From NCBI GenBank assembly GCA_030049565.1, contig JASIKQ010000532.1, forward strand, positions 1 to 7,903: a stretch of 7,903 nucleotides of DNA. Reading direction: 5' to 3'. This document shows positions 7,301 through 7,903 of this stretch, piece after piece; position 1 is the first letter of the stretch; every line of letters starts with the position of its first letter. A program made the position numbers and the translations under genes. The notes under the pieces were generated by a model. It saw only the letters and a list, made by a program, of their open reading frames with translations, was not told the DNA's origin and did not search any database. This DNA is from Candidatus Sulfotelmatobacter sp. GTDB lineage: Bacteria; Acidobacteriota; Terriglobia; Terriglobales; Acidobacteriaceae.

Positions 7301-7573
7301 AGCATCGACCACCCGGGGCGGGATCGGCAAGCGCCACTTCATCGGGTCCCACGGGTAGTCACGCACCCAGCCGCCGATCTTGGAATAGGTCTTGTCGGGC
7401 GCGCTTGGATCGGAATCGTAATAAAGAGCTGGGTCCCAACGGTCCGGCTTGACTTCGCTGATGCTGTATCGACCGTTCTTGATGTTCTCCCAGAACGCGG
7501 GAACATTCGGGGCATCGGGCAGGATGGCCCCCACCCCTACAATCGCAATGGCTCGATAGGAAGTGTCTTCCAT
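1..7573 (-). CDS. Giant PfaA-like type I polyketide / secondary-lipid synthase, KS-AT-KS-ACP-ACP-ACP-KR (partial, 3' end outside window)
   Basis: A single minus-strand frame opens at ATG 7573-7571 and reaches base 1 with no stop, giving at least 2524 residues. Key motifs from start to end (7573, 6923, 5444, 3773, 2060, 689, 119) all fall in the same frame. Visible domains are KS1 (about residues 8-475, Cys217/His351/His391), AT (about 608-925, GHSLG with Ser710), KS2 (about 1013-1522, Cys1267/His1415/His1455), three ACPs (about 1690-1995) and KR (about 2075 to the edge, Lys2448/Ser2472/Tyr2485/Asn2489). KS-AT-tandem ACP-KR is the order of PfaA, the first subunit of PUFA synthases and related secondary-lipid synthases. 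The inserted second KS departs from that order. The role is iterative malonyl-based chain extension with beta-keto reduction in the cytosol. The start is supported by AGGAG 7 nt upstream and no earlier in-frame ATG. DH and ER activities are not seen and may lie beyond base 1. Family assignment is firm; the product is unknown. Confidence 0.95.
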   Translation of the reverse strand, partial: MEDTSYRAIAIVGVGAILPDAPNVPAFWENIKNGRYSISEVKPDRWDPALYYDSDPSAPDKTYSKIGGWVRDYPWDPMKWRLPIPPRVVDAMDASQKWAIACTREALEDYGYPKRPLDADRTAVILGNAMGGERHYFTVMRVYFPEYAHELSESTSFAALPESARRTITSELHDRMGKHLPPITEDSMPGELANCIAGRIANIFNFHGPNYVCDAACASAMAAISSAAEGLIQRQYDVVVTGGIDRNMGASTFVKFCKIGALSATGTRPYAEGADGFVMGEGAAIFLLKRLADAERDGDKIYALLRGMGGSSDGKGKGITAPNPIGQKFAIERAWQNAGLSPATATLIEGHGTSTRVGDVVEVQSMADVLNGFHLPPNSVALGSVKSNFGHLKGAAGAAGLLKTALALRDKLLPPSVHCEHPNPDIDFAHSPLYVNTELRPWNVPADGVRCAGLSAFGFGGTNFHAVLEEYIPHRLNGNGKRTVVVSELPPTAKESVMNAKEVSRTPASSFYKAPLRGALVIGAASEGALIERLRAVERDARAGHAAGPAAPSEADLRAPQRLVIDYASGTELADKAGNALKALAANQPAVWKALRAQGIFRGQGPALKVAFLYTGQGSQYVNMLKPLRAAEPIVAETFAEADRVMTPLLGKPLSEFIFVDHADADAFAKAEEDLRQTEITQPAVLATDLALTRLLAAYGIEPDFTMGHSLGEYGALVAAGGLPFVDSLEAVSARGRGMTQVSMEDNGRMAAVFAPLEEVEKILKTIKGYVVIANVNSNRQAVVGGASKAVEQAMEAFQKAGYEVAALTVSHAFHTSIVAGASKPLRQFLERLHLQSPRLPIVANTNGEFYPTGPDAVPKMLDILTQQVASPVQFVKGLRTLYEAGAHVFVEVGPKKALQGFAEDVLGGNADVVSLFTNHPKVGDIAAFNQALCGLYAAGLGRGVAEALRERTVTAASSPAETSRTIPVAAAAAVASTAVVPSNGNRYNELGRFLADVLDRGYEIYHGQRGSSTNVPVVITGAALGLPGTEHIFDDGNIGRILRGDQFIDAIPERFRRAILDKHITRLVKSEEGEPRFETITDVADVIKLAGRGGAFNLQDEFGIPAERVGALDRSTQLAIAAGIDALRDAGIPLVMRYKTTSKGTQLPERWGLPDALRDDTGVIFASAFPGLDSIADEMARYHTDHERRELLAMLESLLTELIKTNGQSRLTPEINRRIDELRRAIEEEPYVFNRRFLLRVLSMGHSQFAEFIGARGPNTQINAACASTAQAVSLAEDWIHTGRCSRVIVISADDVTSDHLIDWMGAGFLATGAAATDEIVADAAIPFDRRRHGMIIGMGAAALVVESAAAARERGIQPICEVLSTVTGNSAFHGTRLDVQHIGQVMEALVAKAEAGNGISREQMAPRTVFVSHETYTPARGGSASAEIHALRSVFGNVADRVVIANTKGFTGHAMATGIEDVVAVKALETGCVPPVANFKEVDPELGPLNLSRGGSYPVEYAIHLGAGFGSQISMMLLHWIKTKDGLRPAPNALGYAYRIADTTAWRAWLSGIAGRPVSDLEVIHRTLRVPDRGLAAQIATATNEIRADSLSLPKPEQVTPTPVADTGTAPLSAVTEAIQNVAAQDEPVPHVQQASSALYVPAKPGAKGDLVEERIPKEEPKLRTEASAEIAQKKVTDTACPQVVAREGVKERILALVVEKTGYPKDMLDLDLDLEADLGVDTVKQAEMFAAIREIYNIPRDENRKLRDYPTLAHVIRFVYEKRPDLAGTSPASTAPAVKEEIELPTPVPAVIPPAQSAGDSVKDRVLALVVEKTGYPKDMLDLDLDLEADLGVDTVKQAEMFAAIREIYNIPRDENRKLRDYPTLAHVIRFVNENRPDLAGVPAVQPSPTIGESTIGESTISQPIVPTPVTVTAQPATDDSIKEKVLEIVAEKSGYPKDMLDLDLDLEADLGIDTVKQAEMFAAVRAAYNIPRDENLKLRDFPTLAHVIKFAHDRQLGSPKAPAANSSAAHSSAVQEKKEASQKMPEASASSASKQVAARPTPTSFDAANRIPRRVPVPNLRPPLTLCKPTGVTLRASRRVVVVPHKSGVGEALAQRLQTMGVEVLRLIPDKNESLDAETLANQLKIWLAGGAVHGVYWLPALDDEGDLANMDLASWHQALQVRVKSLYATMRILYEQIAAPGTFLVTATRLGGAHGYDEAGAIAPLGGAVVGFTKTYKRERMDALVKAVDFEGQRNPSEIADFLIEETLRDPGAIEIGYKQELRWTVGLQDQPAADGKPGLTLNRNTVFVVTGAAGSIVAAITCDLAAASAGTFYLLDLVPEPVPNNPDLKRFATDKEGLKRDLFARIQARGERATPALVEKELAALERAQAAQNAIDAVRAAGGTAHYFSVNLTDAGAVAKVIQQVRERSGRIDVLLHAAGIERSHFLPDKDAREFDLIFDVKCDGWFNLLHAIGDMPLGATVAFSSIAGRFGNAGQTDYSSANDLLCKITSSFRTTRPTTRGIVVDWTAWGGIGMATR
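1862..1900 (-). repeat. 15-bp in-frame tandem repeat in the ACP2-ACP3 linker
   Basis: The plus-strand unit GATCGTTGACTCGCC occurs twice in full (1862-1876 and 1877-1891), followed by a partial third copy. In the protein this gives the repeated peptide TIGES in a Pro/Ser/Thr-rich spacer (PSPTIGESTIGESTISQ). Because the unit is five codons long, copy-number change only alters linker length and keeps the frame. Confidence 0.9.
1950..2143 (-). repeat. Near-identical ACP-coding repeat, copy in ACP2
   Basis: This 194-bp block matches 2289-2482 at 191 of 194 positions, offset by 339 bp (113 codons). The three differences are GAA/GAG, CGC/CGT and GGC/GGT codon pairs, all synonymous. It codes for the carrier core from the KTGYPKDMLD region through LAHVIRFV. 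The identity stops abruptly on the ACP C-distal (linker) and N-distal sides, where the spacers diverge. This points to recent internal duplication or gene conversion between carrier modules. Confidence 0.95.
2289..2482 (-). repeat. Near-identical ACP-coding repeat, copy in ACP1
   Basis: Partner of the block at 1950-2143, with three synonymous mismatches in 194 bp. The third ACP (about 1600-1800) is clearly homologous but far more diverged in DNA, with substitutions in most codon third positions and several amino-acid changes (for example AVRAAYNIPRDENLKLRDF). ACP1 and ACP2 are therefore the young pair and ACP3 the older one. Confidence 0.95.
3008..4537 (-). other. Domain: KS2, divergent second ketosynthase inserted between AT and the ACPs
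   Basis: Residues about 1013-1522. It begins PVVITGAALGLPG, carries the nucleophile in INAACASTAQAVSLAEDW (Cys1267, codon 3773-3775) and has histidines in FVSHETYTPARGG (His1415) and TKGFTGHAMATGIED (His1455). The spacing from the second to the third catalytic residue (40) equals that of KS1 (His351 to His391). The closing motif is LGAGFGSQISM (GFGSQ 1510-1514) where KS1 has GFGGTN. A charged, probably helical stretch of about 40 residues precedes EEPYVFNRRF, before the active-site strand. This is a real thiolase-fold KS with an intact triad, not a chain-length factor that has lost Cys. Its substrate is unknown. It could extend a different chain length, perform a priming or final condensation, or have a non-standard role. 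Confidence 0.88.
4799..5752 (-). other. Domain: malonyl-type acyltransferase (AT/MAT)
   Basis: Residues about 608-925. In order they show GQGSQ (616-620), the nucleophile elbow GHSLGEYGAL (Ser710), a NVNSNRQAVVGG segment, the HAFH box (812-815, where His815 aligns with the catalytic His) and a terminal EVGPKKALQGF segment. In modular PKS ATs, HAFH together with GHSLG marks malonyl-CoA selectivity, whereas methylmalonyl-specific ATs usually have YASH. It should therefore load malonyl units onto the carrier domains. A short linker (about 926-1012) follows. It contains an Ala/Val run and then NELGRFLADVLDRGYEIYHG, leading directly into KS2. Confidence 0.92.
6149..7552 (-). other. Domain: KS1, beta-ketoacyl synthase with full Cys-His-His triad
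   Basis: Residues about 8-475 of the synthase. The domain opens with an AIVGVGAILPDA strand typical of type I KS domains. The nucleophile lies in DAACASAMAA (Cys217, codon 6923-6925). The two histidines are in EGHGTSTRVGD (His351) and SNFGHLKGAAG (His391). The domain closes with the standard FGFGGTNFHAVLEE motif (Asn463). All three catalytic residues are present, so it should be an active condensing enzyme. Its N-terminal position and sequence style match the KS of PfaA-type synthases. A linker of about 130 residues follows (bases about 6148-5753). It is Ala/Glu/Arg-rich and includes segments such as GALVIGAASEGALIERL, consistent with the usual KS-AT linker. Confidence 0.93.
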
Positions 7574-7580
7574 GGCGGTG

Positions 7581-7585
7581 CTCCT
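7581..7585 (-). promoter_or_regulatory. Ribosome-binding site of the giant synthase
   Basis: On the minus strand AGGAG lies 7 nt before the ATG at 7573. It fixes the synthase start. The surrounding 63-bp gap (7574-7636) holds an AT-rich patch just upstream of it (plus strand near 7588-7602) but no hairpin terminator and no promoter that I can defend, which supports read-through from the upstream gene. Confidence 0.8.
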
Positions 7586-7636
7586 GCAATAAATAAGTAG
7601 AAAGGCATGTGGTTCTAACGTCTCCGTTTTCTATCC

Positions 7637-7903
7637 CTACGCAGCCAGTTCGGTGTGCTTGACTACGCGGCCGTACAGTACGTCTGCTATGTGATCCATG
7701 TCCGAAATCAGGCCTGCCTGTGCACGGTGAATGGCAGGCAGTCCCAGGCTCGCTTCAAAAGCTGGGATCTCGGCGTCGCTGACGCCGCCGGCTCCGACGA
7801 CCCAGCGCAAGCCATCTTCCGCGACTTTGAGCACGGCTTCGCGCGCGAAGATGCGGCTGATGGCGGCTAGCGCTGTTGCATCAAAGCGCCGGTTGGCTTT
7901 TTC
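7637..7903 (-). CDS. C-terminal end of an upstream protein, tentatively acyl-CoA dehydrogenase-like (5' end outside window)
   Basis: An open minus-strand frame enters at the right edge and ends at TAG 7637-7639, leaving about 88 residues. It reads EKANRRFDATALAAISRIF, then AREAVLKVAEDGLRWVVGAG, GVSDAEIPAFEASLGLPAI and a tail ending LYGRVVKHTELAA. No upstream stop is present, so the GTG at 7834 is probably internal rather than the start. The pattern of a helix with (F)AREA(V)LKVAEDGL followed by a Gly-rich turn resembles the C-terminal helical domain of acyl-CoA dehydrogenases, where a helix bearing SEAA..VA..ALQ precedes a GG turn. The final 40 residues do not match the usual ACAD ending that I know, so the call is tentative. 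If right, a flavin dehydrogenase or oxidase acting on acyl thioesters would suit a lipid synthase operon. It is co-directional with the synthase, 63 bp upstream. Confidence 0.55.
   Translation of the reverse strand, partial: EKANRRFDATALAAISRIFAREAVLKVAEDGLRWVVGAGGVSDAEIPAFEASLGLPAIHRAQAGLISDMDHIADVLYGRVVKHTELAA

Noticed and set aside
7574..7636. Promoter or terminator in the gap before the synthase
   Set aside because: No credible -35/-10 pair and no inverted repeat followed by a T-run could be found. Only the ribosome-binding site is supportable.
7637..7834. Stand-alone 65-residue small protein starting at GTG 7834
   Set aside because: The frame stays open upstream to the window edge with similar coding character, so this is more likely the tail of a longer gene.

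Overview
The window is almost entirely one gene on the minus strand. From an ATG at 7573, one reading frame runs without a stop to the window edge at base 1, giving at least 2524 codons with no end in view. It encodes a very large type I iterative polyketide / polyunsaturated-fatty-acid-type (PfaA-like) synthase. The domain order read from motifs is KS1 - malonyl-type AT - KS2 - three tandem ACPs - KR. The KR is complete through its catalytic residues, and the protein continues off the window.

Upstream on the same strand, from the right edge (7903) to 7637, lies the C-terminal end of another protein. I tentatively call it acyl-CoA dehydrogenase-like. A 63-bp gap with a good ribosome-binding site (AGGAG, 7 nt before the ATG) separates the two genes, so they are probably co-transcribed.

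Region by region (transcription runs right to left): 7903-7637, end of the upstream gene; 7636-7574, gap with RBS; about 7552-6149, KS1; about 6148-5753, linker; about 5752-4799, AT; about 4798-4538, short linker; about 4537-3008, KS2; about 3007-2507, long low-complexity linker; about 2506-1589, ACP1 to ACP3 with Pro/Ala/Ser-rich spacers; about 1588-1352, linker; about 1351-1, KR. There are no RNA genes, CRISPR arrays, insertion sequences or terminators that I can support.

How it should work: AT loads malonyl units onto the carriers, a KS condenses them, and KR reduces the beta-keto group. Dehydratase and enoyl reductase functions, and a phosphopantetheinyl transferase, would have to lie further along this protein or in neighbouring genes outside the window. 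A fatty-acid-like, polyene or other secondary lipid product is likely, but the sequence does not fix it.

The most notable points are these. A second, catalytically complete KS sits between AT and the ACPs, which canonical PfaA lacks. All three ACPs carry Thr where the phosphopantetheine-bearing Ser is expected. ACP1 and ACP2 are nearly identical in DNA, with only synonymous differences across 194 bp.

The organism is a bacterium with moderately high GC (by eye in the upper fifties percent). The synthase type and composition would fit a soil bacterium such as an acidobacterium, a deltaproteobacterium-like lineage or an actinobacterium. That placement is a low-confidence inference.
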